Positions 16,830-25,600 are shown, counted from the first letter of the stretch. The stretch: 64,000 nucleotides of DNA from Desulfobaculum xiamenense (GCF_011927665.1 NZ_JAATJA010000002.1:992001-1056000); one strand, 5' to 3'. Notes: a model not told the origin generated them from the letters alone. A program made the numbers and translations.

Positions 16830-17357
16830 CTACTCGAACAGATAGGCGTACTGTGCCGCCACGGCATCGGTACGCCCTGCGAGGGCCTCTGCGGTTGCTG
16901 CCACGTCGGCAGCGGAAACGACCCCTACCTCGGAGGCGAGGTAGTGGTTCAGCACGTTTTCGCTTGCGGAGAAAATCCACGTCACACTGTACACGGACCC
17001 GAGACCGGGCCTGCCGGGAAACTCCTCGCGAGTGCGTACGACGAGCTTGATCTTCTTCTCGTCGGCGGCGGAAAGGGAAAACAGCGACGACTTGTTCAGA
17101 ACTTCCTTGAGGTGGAAGACGAGGCGGGTGCCGACGTTGTCGATGTCCGTGTGGACGATGGCAACGGGCGTTGCGCGCAGGGCTTCCGCCGGGGTGGGCT
17201 TGTCCGGAATCTCGGTGGCTGTGGCGTTGTCGGTGGCGGCGTCGGCGGGGGCGTCGGGCGTGGCCGGGCCTTCTGCGGCAAGCGCGGGCGCGGCGCACAG
17301 GGCGGCCAGCATGAGGGTCGCCACGAGCATGTGGAGCAGTCGTCTGATGGGTGCCAT
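16830..17357 (-). CDS. Secreted protein of unknown function
   Basis: The 175-residue product starts with a clear signal peptide (hydrophobic run MLVATLMLAALCAAPALA, cleavage after ALA), followed by an Ala/Pro/Thr-rich linker to about residue 60 and a compact domain (VAIVHTDIDNVGTRLVFHLKE, IKLVVRTREEF, YSVTWIFSASEN). The domain alternates beta-strands and helices, but I do not recognise a family. It would act in the periplasm. It is read towards alaC from its own upstream region and is probably monocistronic. Confidence 0.7.
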   Translation of the reverse strand: MAPIRRLLHMLVATLMLAALCAAPALAAEGPATPDAPADAATDNATATEIPDKPTPAEALRATPVAIVHTDIDNVGTRLVFHLKEVLNKSSLFSLSAADEKKIKLVVRTREEFPGRPGLGSVYSVTWIFSASENVLNHYLASEVGVVSAADVAATAEALAGRTDAVAAQYAYLFE

Positions 17358-17414
17358 TATCCGTTCCTCGATTCGTCTGGTGGAGAATCCACATCGTGTG
17401 ACTGAAGCGAGGGA

Positions 17415-17894
17415 TCAGATTTGCGAGCTAAAGGCCGTCTTGTCAAGAGGTGTCTTGTCATCGAGGAAGCTGTCGACGCGCTCTCTATCCGCAGCGATGA
17501 CGCGCAGATCGGCCACGGGCAGCGGTGCCGCACGTCTGCCATGCAGCCGCAGGGCGCGGTCCACGAATTCCGCGAGGACGAGGGCGCAGCGTATGCGTTT
17601 GGTCACGGGTGGTATGCCCCACACCACGCCGAGTTCCAGCAGGTAGTCCCGGTCTGGCCCGCTGGTGATGAGGTTGCCGGTGCGCATGAGGGCATCCTCA
17701 GCCGTGTCGGGAAACATGCCGCCCCATTCGGCCATGCGGTGGATGAACGCTGGCATGACCGCAAGATAGTAGTTGGGGTCGATCTTCACGGCGATGGACA
17801 TGCCGGGAATGCCGAGAATGGAGGGGGAGCGCATGTAGGCCCTGCCAAGTCCCATCTGGAGCCTGTCCAGGGTTTGCGTATAGTCCTTGAGCAT
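17415..17894 (-). CDS. Conserved protein of unknown function paired with the ComFB gene
   Basis: The true gene begins at the ATG at 17894, which has a perfect AGGAGG site six bases upstream; the much longer open frame above it overlaps the ComFB gene and is not coding. The 159-residue product shows no signal peptide or membrane segment. It contains KIDPNYYLAVMPAFIHRMAEWGG and a predicted helical C-terminus. I do not recognise the family. It follows the ComFB-like gene by 26 bp, so the two form an operon and probably act together. Confidence 0.75.
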   Translation of the reverse strand: MLKDYTQTLDRLQMGLGRAYMRSPSILGIPGMSIAVKIDPNYYLAVMPAFIHRMAEWGGMFPDTAEDALMRTGNLITSGPDRDYLLELGVVWGIPPVTKRIRCALVLAEFVDRALRLHGRRAAPLPVADLRVIAADRERVDSFLDDKTPLDKTAFSSQI

Positions 17895-17920
17895 CGGCGG
17901 CCTCCTGCGGGGCGATGGAC

Positions 17921-18229
17921 TCAGGCTTCGTAGTTCGGACGGGTGCGGACGGTTTCGATGGCTTCCCGGACGGTCTGTTCGACCTGATCGGGGCGGACGG
18001 GTTCGCGCAGTACGATGCTGCCGCGCTGGACATAGCGCGGGGGCAGGTTGTTGAGGCTCAGCGCGTAGATGTCCTCGATGTCGATGGTCGTCGGCGCGAA
18101 ATCGGGCACCTCGGCGAGTAGACGTTCCATGCATTCTGCCACGCGCTTTTCGTTGCGGTTGCGGACATGGTAGAGCGCCATTCCGTTTACGACGAGGCTA
18201 TCGGCGATATCCTGAAGCTTCTTGTCCAT
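17921..18229 (-). CDS. ComFB-like late competence development protein
   Basis: The 102-residue product carries the ComFB pattern: a helical N-terminus with NEKRVAECMERLLAEVP, then DIEDIYALSLNNLPPRYV, which matches the family's conserved DIxALALNxLPPRYV core. The cysteine pair found in many ComFB proteins before this core is missing. In cyanobacteria, ComFB-type proteins have been linked to cyclic-di-nucleotide signalling and natural competence; the role here is unknown. A good promoter lies directly upstream. Confidence 0.85.
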   Translation of the reverse strand: MDKKLQDIADSLVVNGMALYHVRNRNEKRVAECMERLLAEVPDFAPTTIDIEDIYALSLNNLPPRYVQRGSIVLREPVRPDQVEQTVREAIETVRTRPNYEA

Positions 18230-18255
18230 GTTCGCTCCTTGGCTTGTATCCGTGT

Positions 18256-18284
18256 TTCATAACACGCTGCAATGATGAGTTCAA
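18256..18284 (-). promoter_or_regulatory. Sigma-70-type promoter of the ComFB operon
   Basis: On the minus strand, TTGAAC (18284-18279) and TATGAA (18261-18256) are 17 bp apart. A start about 7 bases later leaves a leader of some 20 bases before the ATG at 18229. A 6-bp inverted repeat (CGTGTT/AACACG, 18251-18266) overlaps the -10 box and could be an operator. Confidence 0.6.
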
Positions 18285-18345
18285 ACATGCCGGGTTCATT
18301 GCGTCCAGGTGTACTGTCGCGAAGCGGACGACGCGGCGCGTTCGG

Positions 18346-19131
18346 TCAGAAATCGAGCACCACCGGGCCTGCCGCGTCACGGTGTTTGCGTTTGATCCAT
18401 GCGAGGAATTTGCGGGACATTTCGTGATCCGGATTGATGGCCAGCGACATTTCCAGATATTTGATGGCGCTTTTGATATCTCGCTTCTCGTAGTGGGCGC
18501 GTGCGATGTTGTGCAGGAGGTTTTCGTCGTCGTGGGCCAGTTCCAGCGCGCGCATGTAGTGCTTGAGGGCCGTGTCGAAGAGGTTCTGCCTGCGCAGGGA
18601 CACCCCGAAGTCGTTGAACATGTGCTTGTGCTCGGGCTGAAAGTCGGCCTGCATGTCGGCGAGGCGTTCGAAGACGTCCTCGGCGCGTTGCAGGTTGCCG
18701 CGCTTGAGGTAGGTGAGGCCGATGCCGAAGCTCGCGCGGGCGCTGCGCTCCATCTCCTCCGGCGAACCGGAGATTTCGAAGCCCTCTATGGTCTCGGGCT
18801 GGCGCGGCGGCGCACCGGGAGCGGCACCCTCGTCCGTCGCGATTTCGCCTTCGGGCGGCTGCGGGGCGAAGGACTTGTGGACGAAGAAGTCCGGTTCCGG
18901 CTGAAAGCGTTCCAGCACGTCGTCCAGCGAGACGACGCGCTTCTTGCCGATGGGGATGAGATTTTCGTTGATGGGCTGGACTTCGGCCTTGCCGCCCTCG
19001 ATTTCGTTGACCAGCCAGTACTGCTTGACCTTGGTCCTCTGGGTGGTGGCGCCGGAGCCGGTCTTCTTGACCTCCATGGTGGAGAAGACGCCCTTGATGG
19101 GAGCGCGCGGAGAGCTGTCGGGTGAGGGCAT
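18346..19131 (-). CDS. TPR-repeat protein
   Basis: The product has 261 residues. Residues 1 to about 115 are charged and low in predicted structure. From about 130 onward there are three to four tetratricopeptide repeats (ASFGIGLTYLKRGNLQRAEDVF, FNDFGVSLRRQNLFDTALKHY, LLHNIARAHYEKRDIKSAIKY), so it is a protein-protein interaction scaffold in the cytoplasm. It starts 12 bp after the HD-domain gene stops, so the two are co-transcribed. Its partner is unknown. Confidence 0.85.
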   Translation of the reverse strand: MPSPDSSPRAPIKGVFSTMEVKKTGSGATTQRTKVKQYWLVNEIEGGKAEVQPINENLIPIGKKRVVSLDDVLERFQPEPDFFVHKSFAPQPPEGEIATDEGAAPGAPPRQPETIEGFEISGSPEEMERSARASFGIGLTYLKRGNLQRAEDVFERLADMQADFQPEHKHMFNDFGVSLRRQNLFDTALKHYMRALELAHDDENLLHNIARAHYEKRDIKSAIKYLEMSLAINPDHEMSRKFLAWIKRKHRDAAGPVVLDF

Positions 19132-19143
19132 GGATGCCTGCGG

Positions 19144-20073
19144 CTATGCGGAGGGGGTGAGCGACCTGACGATGCCCCCGCGATTGAGCTTGGTCAGGTA
19201 GGCCTCGGGACCTACGCGCAGGACTTCGTTCAGGTAGTTCATGTTGCGCTTTGTCGATTCGCTGTACATGTCCCGATCGAGTCCCCATCGGTTCCTGAAA
19301 TGGCGTAACATGGAAGCATCCACGCCGCCAAGTGGGCCTTCGATGCGGGCGCGGGCCATGGCGTAGAAGCCGTGGGTCCGCGAGAGCAGATCGAACATGG
19401 ACTCGTAGGCGAATCCGGCCTCGGCGAATTCCCCATACAAATAGAGCAGCTTTTCGAGGTACTCGCGCCCGGATAGCTGGGCCAGCAGGTCCGCCGCGCC
19501 GAGGATGCGCCCGGCCAGCATGTGCTCTGGGCTGGTGAATGGGATGACGTCCGGCGTGATGCCGAGGCAGGTGGTCAGGATGACCGAGGCGCAGTAGTCG
19601 GCGTCGCGCCTGGGCTGTCCGGTGGTGTCGAAGTAGGCGTGCACGAAGGCTCCGCTTCGCTCCTCGTGTCCTCGCGTGTACTTGGCACCAGTGCCCTCGT
19701 TGTCGCTATCGCTCTGGATCAGCCCCGCGTCATGGAACAGAGCGGCGATGAGCGTGAGGGTGCAGTCGCGAACGGACAGGGTGCGTCCGGCAAGAGTGTG
19801 GCCATGCAGAAGACGCGCAGCGCACAGGAAGACCTCCATGGTGTGCTGGAGATCGTGGTAGCGTGTGCTGCAGCATTTGTAGCCGGGATATTCGCCGTGA
19901 AACAGGGCGACGGTGTCCGCATGGGCCGTGCGCAGGAAATGCGTGTCAGCGTCCTCGTGGATGAGGGAAAAGATGGTCAGCACTTCTCCTAGCACGGCAC
20001 GAGGATTTCTGTGATCGACGAGATCGTGGAGCAGTGTGTTGGCGAGGGGCCGACAGTCGGGACGGTCGAACAT
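19144..20073 (-). CDS. HD-domain metal-dependent phosphohydrolase-like protein
   Basis: The 309-residue product has an HD/PDEase-type core: a metal-binding His in YHDLQHT at about 72-78 and the HD pair in ALFHDAGL at about 112-118. Such domains hydrolyse phosphate esters, often cyclic nucleotides, but the substrate cannot be read from sequence. The ATG at 20073 has a CAGGAG site; 17 extra codons upstream are in frame but lack one. A good promoter sits 50 bases above. It heads an operon with the TPR gene. Confidence 0.85.
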   Translation of the reverse strand: MFDRPDCRPLANTLLHDLVDHRNPRAVLGEVLTIFSLIHEDADTHFLRTAHADTVALFHGEYPGYKCCSTRYHDLQHTMEVFLCAARLLHGHTLAGRTLSVRDCTLTLIAALFHDAGLIQSDSDNEGTGAKYTRGHEERSGAFVHAYFDTTGQPRRDADYCASVILTTCLGITPDVIPFTSPEHMLAGRILGAADLLAQLSGREYLEKLLYLYGEFAEAGFAYESMFDLLSRTHGFYAMARARIEGPLGGVDASMLRHFRNRWGLDRDMYSESTKRNMNYLNEVLRVGPEAYLTKLNRGGIVRSLTPSA

Positions 20074-20123
20074 GTTCGCTCCTGATCCATTCTGGAGAAT
20101 GGTTTTATCGAGGGGTGCAGACA

Positions 20124-20152
20124 ATCATAAATTCAACAAAACAAATATGCAA
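20124..20152 (-). promoter_or_regulatory. Sigma-70-type promoter of the HD-domain gene
   Basis: On the minus strand TTGCAT (20152-20147) and TATGAT (20129-20124) are separated by 17 bp in an AT-rich stretch that stands out from the GC-rich surroundings. Confidence 0.6.
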
Positions 20153-20307
20153 CATCCAAATGAAGCGATGGGTAGTGGCATGCTGTGGCCGCAGTATGGA
20201 GAGCAATGGAGCGGTGTGGATTGATAATGCGTTTGGTTGGTGCGCATTTTAGCGCGAAGTGGAATTGCGTATGTCTTGTGTCGTGGTGAAATACGTAGCT
20301 GTTTCGT

Positions 20308-21018
20308 TCAGGCGATGTCGGAAAAGCCGGATACTGCTTCGCGAATGAAGGTTTTGACGAGATCGGCGCGTTTGCGTCCGTCCGGCCCCTCGACGCCGGT
20401 GTGCGCGTCCACGGCGGCCGGGCGCGCGGCGCGGATGGCGGCGCGGACGTTGGTCGGATTGAGACCGCCAGCGATGATGACCGGGATGGGCGAGGCCTCG
20501 ACGATGGCGCGGTCTAGCCGCCAGTCGTGGATGCGCCCCGTGGCGCCCGTTGCACCGGTCGTAGGGTCCGTGGAATCGGTGAGGAAGGCGTCCACGTGCG
20601 GGGCGAAGGCGTTGATGCGCTCAACGATGGAATTCGGAAGCGCGTCGTCGCAGCCGTGCGGAATGACGAGGCTCTTGATGATGCGCAAATCCGGCCGGAG
20701 CGCCCGCAAGGCTGCCGGAACCGCAGGCGGGACGTCGGCGTGGAGCTGGACGCGCGCGGTGCCGAGCGCGTCGCACAGGGCGATGATCTCGTCCGGATTC
20801 GTGAGGTAGGTGATGACGACCGCCGCGACATGGGGCGGCAGGCTGGCGATGACGTGGGCCGCGTCGGCGTCGGAGATGTCCGGGGCATGCACGGCGAGGC
20901 GCAGGGGAAAGCCGAGGCTGTCCACGCCGAGGCGGACCAGCAGGTCGGCCTCCTCGCGGTCGATGATTCCCGCAATCTGAATGCGGGGGCAGATGGGGGC
21001 GAGGTCCGTGCGGGGCAT
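20308..21018 (-). CDS. Phosphoribosylanthranilate isomerase-like protein (TrpF fold)
   Basis: The 236-residue product aligns with TrpF along its length: a first strand RIQIAGIIDREEADLLVRLGVDSLGF, the VIIAGGLNPTNV phosphate-binding segment, and DAHTGVEGPDGRK at the end. However, the catalytic cysteine of the usual KICG start is alanine here (QIAG), while the candidate general acid Asp (FLTDST) is kept. It is also away from other trp genes. It may be a TrpF paralogue with another reaction. An AGGA site precedes the ATG, and the lipoprotein gene ends only 20 bp upstream. Confidence 0.75.
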   Translation of the reverse strand: MPRTDLAPICPRIQIAGIIDREEADLLVRLGVDSLGFPLRLAVHAPDISDADAAHVIASLPPHVAAVVITYLTNPDEIIALCDALGTARVQLHADVPPAVPAALRALRPDLRIIKSLVIPHGCDDALPNSIVERINAFAPHVDAFLTDSTDPTTGATGATGRIHDWRLDRAIVEASPIPVIIAGGLNPTNVRAAIRAARPAAVDAHTGVEGPDGRKRADLVKTFIREAVSGFSDIA

Positions 21019-21038
21019 GGGCGTTCCTGTTTCGTGGG

Positions 21039-22622
21039 TCAGAGGTCGGTGGAGCGAATCCCCGCCACCTGTGCGGCCTGTCGCACACGGTGCATCAGGC
21101 TGTGGGCCACTTCCTCGCGGGAGAGGGAGGCCAGCCCCATGGCGTCGAAGCCCTCGCCGGGATGCACCGGAGCGGGCGCGGCGGGATCGGCCTGCGTCAT
21201 GAGACGGCAGGCGCGGGTATACTCGCCGTCATCCCATGCGGCAAGGGCCTGATCGAGTAGCGCAAGATCGGCCGAGATGGGCGTCGAGTCGGCAGGGAGC
21301 GCCAGAAGCTGGGAGCCATTCGCGCCGAGAAGGGGAGCCACGGCACCCGCGAGTCTTGCGGGCCATGCGCTCATGCCTGCGTTGGCTACGGTGAAGACCG
21401 CGTCTCGCACGGGAACGGTCGGTTCTGCGAGCCTGCGCGTGAGGAAGGCGCATTGGCTCTCCAGTGCGAGGATGGCCCTGCGCAGGCGGGTGGCTTCTGG
21501 GCGCAACGCCTTGGTTTGGGCGCGCAGCTGGTCTTCGCGCAACAAAAACAGGTTCAGTTCGAGGGCAATGGTGGTGCGTTCGAAGTCGCGGATTCTGGCG
21601 CGTTGGCGGGCGATATCGTTGCCGAGCACCTCGTGGTGCGCCACCAGCGTCACGGCGTCGGCGAGGCGTCCCTCGCGGTTGGCGGCGCTTATGGCATCGG
21701 CCACGGCGGCGCGGCGGGTGAGGAGCACATCCAGCACGTCCTGCTGTGCGGCGTGCTCAAGGGCCTGATCGCAGGTGTCGAGGCGCGAGAGGACGGTGTG
21801 CAGGGACAGCCGGGTGGAGTCAAGTTCGCGCCGGGCTATGTCGAGCGCGGAGCGCAGCCGCTCGCGGCGGGTGGATTCTGGTTCGAGGTCCATGACGCTG
21901 ACCACTGTGCGCAGGGCGTCCGGGTTGCCCGGAGCGGGGGAGATGTTGCCGTAGACGAGGAACCGCGCCCCGAGAAGCCGCGCGGTGCGCAGGGCGTGCT
22001 CGCGCTGTGGAATCAGGAGGTCCGCCCCGCACTCCATCTCGTAGGCGCGGGCCAGATCGCGCGGGATCACGGCGAAGCCTGCGTCGGCGAGGATTTGGAT
22101 GGACCGCTCGCGCAGGGCGCGGGCAATAGAGCCGCATGGCGCGTTGGGGTGGTCCTCGGCGCTGGCGCGGCAGTCGAAGCGCGCGACGAGGATGCGGTCG
22201 GGCTCGATGGGAGGATATGTGCCGAGGGCTTCGTCCGCCACGGCGCGCCGCGCGCGTAGGCGATGGGCGAGCAGTTCGAGGGCGAGGCCCATGGAGTCGA
22301 GCTCGCGCGCCAACTGCGGGGGAAAGTTCGTCGCGCTGGTCTGCCACAGGCTTCTTGTTGCTTCGGGTGCACCGGAGAACCACTGCGCGAGGCCGAGGTA
22401 CACCGTCGCCATGAAATGGTTTGGGCGGTCGGCGAGAACGCGCTCGAAGTGCGCGGCTGCAGCGTCGTCGCGGCCGGATTCGAGACAGCGCAGGCCGATG
22501 CGGTAGGCGCGTTCGGTGGAGACGCTACGTCCGGTCATGTCCTGCGGATCGGCATGCGGCAGGGCCGGGGCGCAGGCGGAAACGAGAAGCAGGACCAGCG
22601 TGAGAAGGAGAAGTGGACGCAT
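21039..22622 (-). CDS. Large lipoprotein with TPR-like N-terminus
   Basis: This 527-residue protein has a lipobox (LLLVSAC, Cys near residue 17). Residues 35-90 form a TPR-like helical pair (AYRIGLRCLESGRDDAAAAHFERVL), followed by a segment with ILVARFDCRA and VYGNISPAPG that resembles lipoproteins scoring a response sum (CsgG/TolB-like strands). From about 250 to 400 it is strongly helical, probably coiled coil, with many Arg and Leu residues. I cannot name the family. It is expected in the outer or inner membrane. It is the gene just upstream of the TrpF-like gene. Confidence 0.75.
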   Translation of the reverse strand: MRPLLLLTLVLLLVSACAPALPHADPQDMTGRSVSTERAYRIGLRCLESGRDDAAAAHFERVLADRPNHFMATVYLGLAQWFSGAPEATRSLWQTSATNFPPQLARELDSMGLALELLAHRLRARRAVADEALGTYPPIEPDRILVARFDCRASAEDHPNAPCGSIARALRERSIQILADAGFAVIPRDLARAYEMECGADLLIPQREHALRTARLLGARFLVYGNISPAPGNPDALRTVVSVMDLEPESTRRERLRSALDIARRELDSTRLSLHTVLSRLDTCDQALEHAAQQDVLDVLLTRRAAVADAISAANREGRLADAVTLVAHHEVLGNDIARQRARIRDFERTTIALELNLFLLREDQLRAQTKALRPEATRLRRAILALESQCAFLTRRLAEPTVPVRDAVFTVANAGMSAWPARLAGAVAPLLGANGSQLLALPADSTPISADLALLDQALAAWDDGEYTRACRLMTQADPAAPAPVHPGEGFDAMGLASLSREEVAHSLMHRVRQAAQVAGIRSTDL

Positions 22623-22694
22623 TGGCGCACGCCTGTTGCAGGTTGTGGGGCCTGCGTTCGTATATCAGAGCCTGCGCCGTCCGTGAAGAGCCTG

Positions 22695-24212
22695 TCAGGG
22701 CAGAAGCGATGCTGGGGAGCCGAGGTCGTCGATGCGGCCGCAGCAGTGGATGCGCCCTTCGTCGAGGACGAGGACGTGGGTCATGCCGTCTGGCAGTTCC
22801 TCCGGTGCGTGGGAGATGAAGACCATGGACATTTCCGCTTCGCATAGCAACGACGTCGTGCGCAGGAAGGACGCGCGGGAGACGGCGTCCAGCCCGGTGC
22901 ACGGTTCGTCGAGGAGCAACAGGTCCGGGCGCGGGGCAAGTGCGCGGGCAATGAGAAGCCGCCGGAGCTGGCCATAGGACAGGCTGCGGATGTGGCGATT
23001 TTCGAAGGCCGCCATGCCCACGAGGTTCATGAGGCTCCGTGCGCGGGCGGTTTCTTCCGGCGAAGGTTCGCACCACAGGCCGATGCTGTGGAAGAAGCCG
23101 CTTTGAACAAGCTCCAGCGCGGGGACGTCGTAGCGGTAGGCGGCCTGCAATTCCGGCGAGACGAGGCCTATCCGCTGGCGCACGGCCGCGATGTCCGTAG
23201 GGCCGGACGCCCCGAACCAGTCGACCCGGCCATTTGCCATGCAGCGCATTTCGGCGGTCATGAGCCGCACGAGGGTGCTTTTGCCCGCGCCGTTGCGGCC
23301 TAGGACGGCCCAACGCTCTCCGGGGCGGATGGTCCAGTCCACGCCGGACAGGATATGCCGCCCGGCGCGAAGCACGGTAGCGTTTCGCATGCGCACGAGG
23401 AATTCCGGAGTTTCGCCGTGTGGCGCGAGGTCCGTGGCAGAGCATCCGTTCCATTGCGGAACCTCTTCGTCCTCGGCTGCGCGGCGAGCTTCGTCGAGCA
23501 CCACGGATCGCGGTCCCTGCCGGACCAGACGTCCGGATTCCATGATGCCCGCGTGCGTGATGAAGTCGGGGATTTCGCCCTTGCGGTGGGTGCAGAACAC
23601 GATCTGCATCCCCTGCGTCGCGGCGGTTTCCACAGCCGCATTCACGCGTTTGGCCGAGTGGCGGTCCAGCCCGTCCAGCGCCTCGTCGAGGAGTAGCACG
23701 CGCGGGCGGGCGGCAAGGGCGCGGATGATGAGCACAAGCCGCGCCTGACCGCGCGACATGGCGGTCAGATTCGTGTCGGCGAGGTGGGCGGCGTCGAATT
23801 CCGCCAGCAGTTCGCGGGCGGTGGCGAGTTCCTCGGGGGTGGCGGGGCTGAAGAGGTCCGTCGTTCCGCGTAGCCCGCTGACGACCACCTCCGTGCCGCA
23901 GAGCTCGCGTCCGAGGCGGGTGTACTGGTCCTGATCGTCGGCGGAGACGATGAGCATGGCCTGGCGCGCCTCGGCTGGCCCGCCCCCTTGGCCGTCGAGC
24001 ACCCACTCGACATGGCCCATGCCCTGCGCGGGGTGTTGCTCCGCGCGCGCCACACGCATGAAGGTGGTCTTTCCCGCGCCGTTGCGGCCTACGATGGCCC
24101 AGTGCTCGTTCGGGGCGAGGGCCCAGTCCACATGTTCGAGGGCCATGGTCTGCCCTGTGCGGACACTGACGTCGACAAGGCGGACCAACGGCTGTTTGAT
24201 CGCGGTATGCAT
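22695..24212 (-). CDS. ABC protein with two fused ATPase domains (ModF-like)
   Basis: The 505-residue protein has two nucleotide-binding domains in one chain. Walker A motifs are GRNGAGKTT (about 42-50) and GRNGAGKST (about 305). Walker B motifs are RVLLLDEALDGLD and LLLLDEPCTGLD. Signature motifs are degenerate: MSRGQ in the first domain and LSYGQ in the second. This is the layout of ModF/PhrA-type proteins, which lack a membrane domain and whose function is unclear. No permease is adjacent, so it should not simply be called a transporter ATPase. Confidence 0.85.
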   Translation of the reverse strand: MHTAIKQPLVRLVDVSVRTGQTMALEHVDWALAPNEHWAIVGRNGAGKTTFMRVARAEQHPAQGMGHVEWVLDGQGGGPAEARQAMLIVSADDQDQYTRLGRELCGTEVVVSGLRGTTDLFSPATPEELATARELLAEFDAAHLADTNLTAMSRGQARLVLIIRALAARPRVLLLDEALDGLDRHSAKRVNAAVETAATQGMQIVFCTHRKGEIPDFITHAGIMESGRLVRQGPRSVVLDEARRAAEDEEVPQWNGCSATDLAPHGETPEFLVRMRNATVLRAGRHILSGVDWTIRPGERWAVLGRNGAGKSTLVRLMTAEMRCMANGRVDWFGASGPTDIAAVRQRIGLVSPELQAAYRYDVPALELVQSGFFHSIGLWCEPSPEETARARSLMNLVGMAAFENRHIRSLSYGQLRRLLIARALAPRPDLLLLDEPCTGLDAVSRASFLRTTSLLCEAEMSMVFISHAPEELPDGMTHVLVLDEGRIHCCGRIDDLGSPASLLP

Positions 24213-24242
24213 GGCGGGACAGTTACACCGGCTGCGTCGACA

Positions 24243-25259
24243 TTAAAAGCCCGAAGCTGGCATGCCGGAGAGCGCCATGGCGTAGAACCTGCGCAACATG
24301 GTCAGCGGCATGGTGCTGTCCCAGTGTCCCGTGCTCACGCCCCAGACGTGGAAGCCAGCCAGCAGAAGCGCCGCCGCCAGCGCGGGCAGGAGTGGGTTCA
24401 GTCGACCGACTACGGGCAGCGCCGGGGCGAGGCATCCCTTGGCCGGGCAGGCCTCCACGCACTGCATGCAGCCCACGCATTCGGGCGAGTTGACGCGGAC
24501 CTTTTCCTGTACGCGGATGCCGCCGGGACACACGCGCGAGCAGCGGCCGCAGCCCGTGCAGGCCGAGGCGTCGCGCGTGATGGCCAGTGGCGAGGCCAGC
24601 GAGAACAGGCCGAGCATTGCGCCGTAGGGACACATGTAGCGGCACCAGAAATAGGGCACCACCAGTCCGAGCAGAGCGAGCGTGGTCACGACGATGAGCG
24701 TCGCCGTCGAGGGATACAGGAAGAACGCGAGCATGTGCGCGTCGGCCGAGATGTTGTAGGACGAGAACAGGAAGCTCTCGATCTCTGGTACGCCCATGCG
24801 CAGCACGGTTAGCGCGAAGGGCGCGAACAGCATGTATTTGAAGACGAACAAGCCCTTGTGCATCCAGCGCGGCGGCTCATGGCTGATGCCGAGGCGGCGG
24901 CCTGCGGCGGCGAGCATGCGCGAGGCCAGCCCCACCGGGCAGATGTGCCCGCAGAAGCCCTTGCGCACCACCAGCGCCATTACGATGGCCATGATGAGGA
25001 TGGTCAGCCCCGCAGGATGCACCGCGTCCCAAAGCCCCGTCACGAGCAGGCGCTTGAGAGCCATGAAGGCGCTGAGGGGTAGGAAGGCTTCCACTGAGGC
25101 CGGGCGTGCGACGGCTTCAGTCGTGTGTCCGGCGGCCCAGCTGGTGAAAAGGTAGAAGCGCCAGCCAGCGTACAGGCACAGCGCCGCACATCCGAACTGT
25201 ACGGCGAGCCTGACGCGTGACGGACGCATGATGGCTTTCGAGAGGTGACGTATATCCAT
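24243..25259 (-). CDS. Membrane polyferredoxin, NapH/CcoG-like
   Basis: The 338-residue product has about five membrane segments. Two membrane-edge motifs of the NapH type are present (GFCGHICPVG and FWCRYMCPYGA), followed by two 4Fe-4S ferredoxin motifs (CTGCGRCSRVCPGG and CVGCMQCVEACPAKGC). Such proteins pass electrons between quinol and a periplasmic or cytoplasmic partner. The start at 25259 has a GGGAG site; the open frame upstream of it runs into a repeat element. It precedes the twin-ATPase gene by 30 bp, so the two are probably co-transcribed. Confidence 0.85.
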   Translation of the reverse strand: MDIRHLSKAIMRPSRVRLAVQFGCAALCLYAGWRFYLFTSWAAGHTTEAVARPASVEAFLPLSAFMALKRLLVTGLWDAVHPAGLTILIMAIVMALVVRKGFCGHICPVGLASRMLAAAGRRLGISHEPPRWMHKGLFVFKYMLFAPFALTVLRMGVPEIESFLFSSYNISADAHMLAFFLYPSTATLIVVTTLALLGLVVPYFWCRYMCPYGAMLGLFSLASPLAITRDASACTGCGRCSRVCPGGIRVQEKVRVNSPECVGCMQCVEACPAKGCLAPALPVVGRLNPLLPALAAALLLAGFHVWGVSTGHWDSTMPLTMLRRFYAMALSGMPASGF

Positions 25260-25373
25260 GATGAAACTCCCGTTTCCGGTTGGGTCCGGTAGGCGGCTCA
25301 AGTTCGTGCCCGCCGGAAGGGGGGCTTGGCTACAACAGCAGCGCCGCAGGCGCAAGTTTGTGCACATGTGCAT

Positions 25374-25600
25374 GGCGCTGTGGCCGGGCGTATCGTTCAC
25401 TGCCCAATGCAAGACGTAGGCTCCGCCGGCCAAGGGGCCGCTGGTCCCTTGGAACCCCGATATGCGCTATACGTGGGTGCCCTTGGCGGACCATTCGGCT
25501 TTGCACGACGAAGCCCTAGTTGGGATTGTTAAGGGCCCACGGCCCTTGACCGGGTCCGGGGCAGCGCCCAGGTCGCCGAAGGCCATGCCCCGCGTAGCGG
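25374..25600 (+). repeat. Intergenic repeat element, copy A
   Basis: This is one of seven copies in the window of a ~230-bp element (others at 28.3, 34.2-35.0 and 51.7-52.2 kb). It contains three hairpins in order: H1 from the CCAAGGGGCC region (10 bp, one G-U pair), H2 AAGGGCC-CAC-GGCCCTT, and H3 CCGGGGC-AGC, whose right arm is imperfect here. It fills most of the gap between the polyferredoxin start and the glnQ terminator. Confidence 0.9.
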
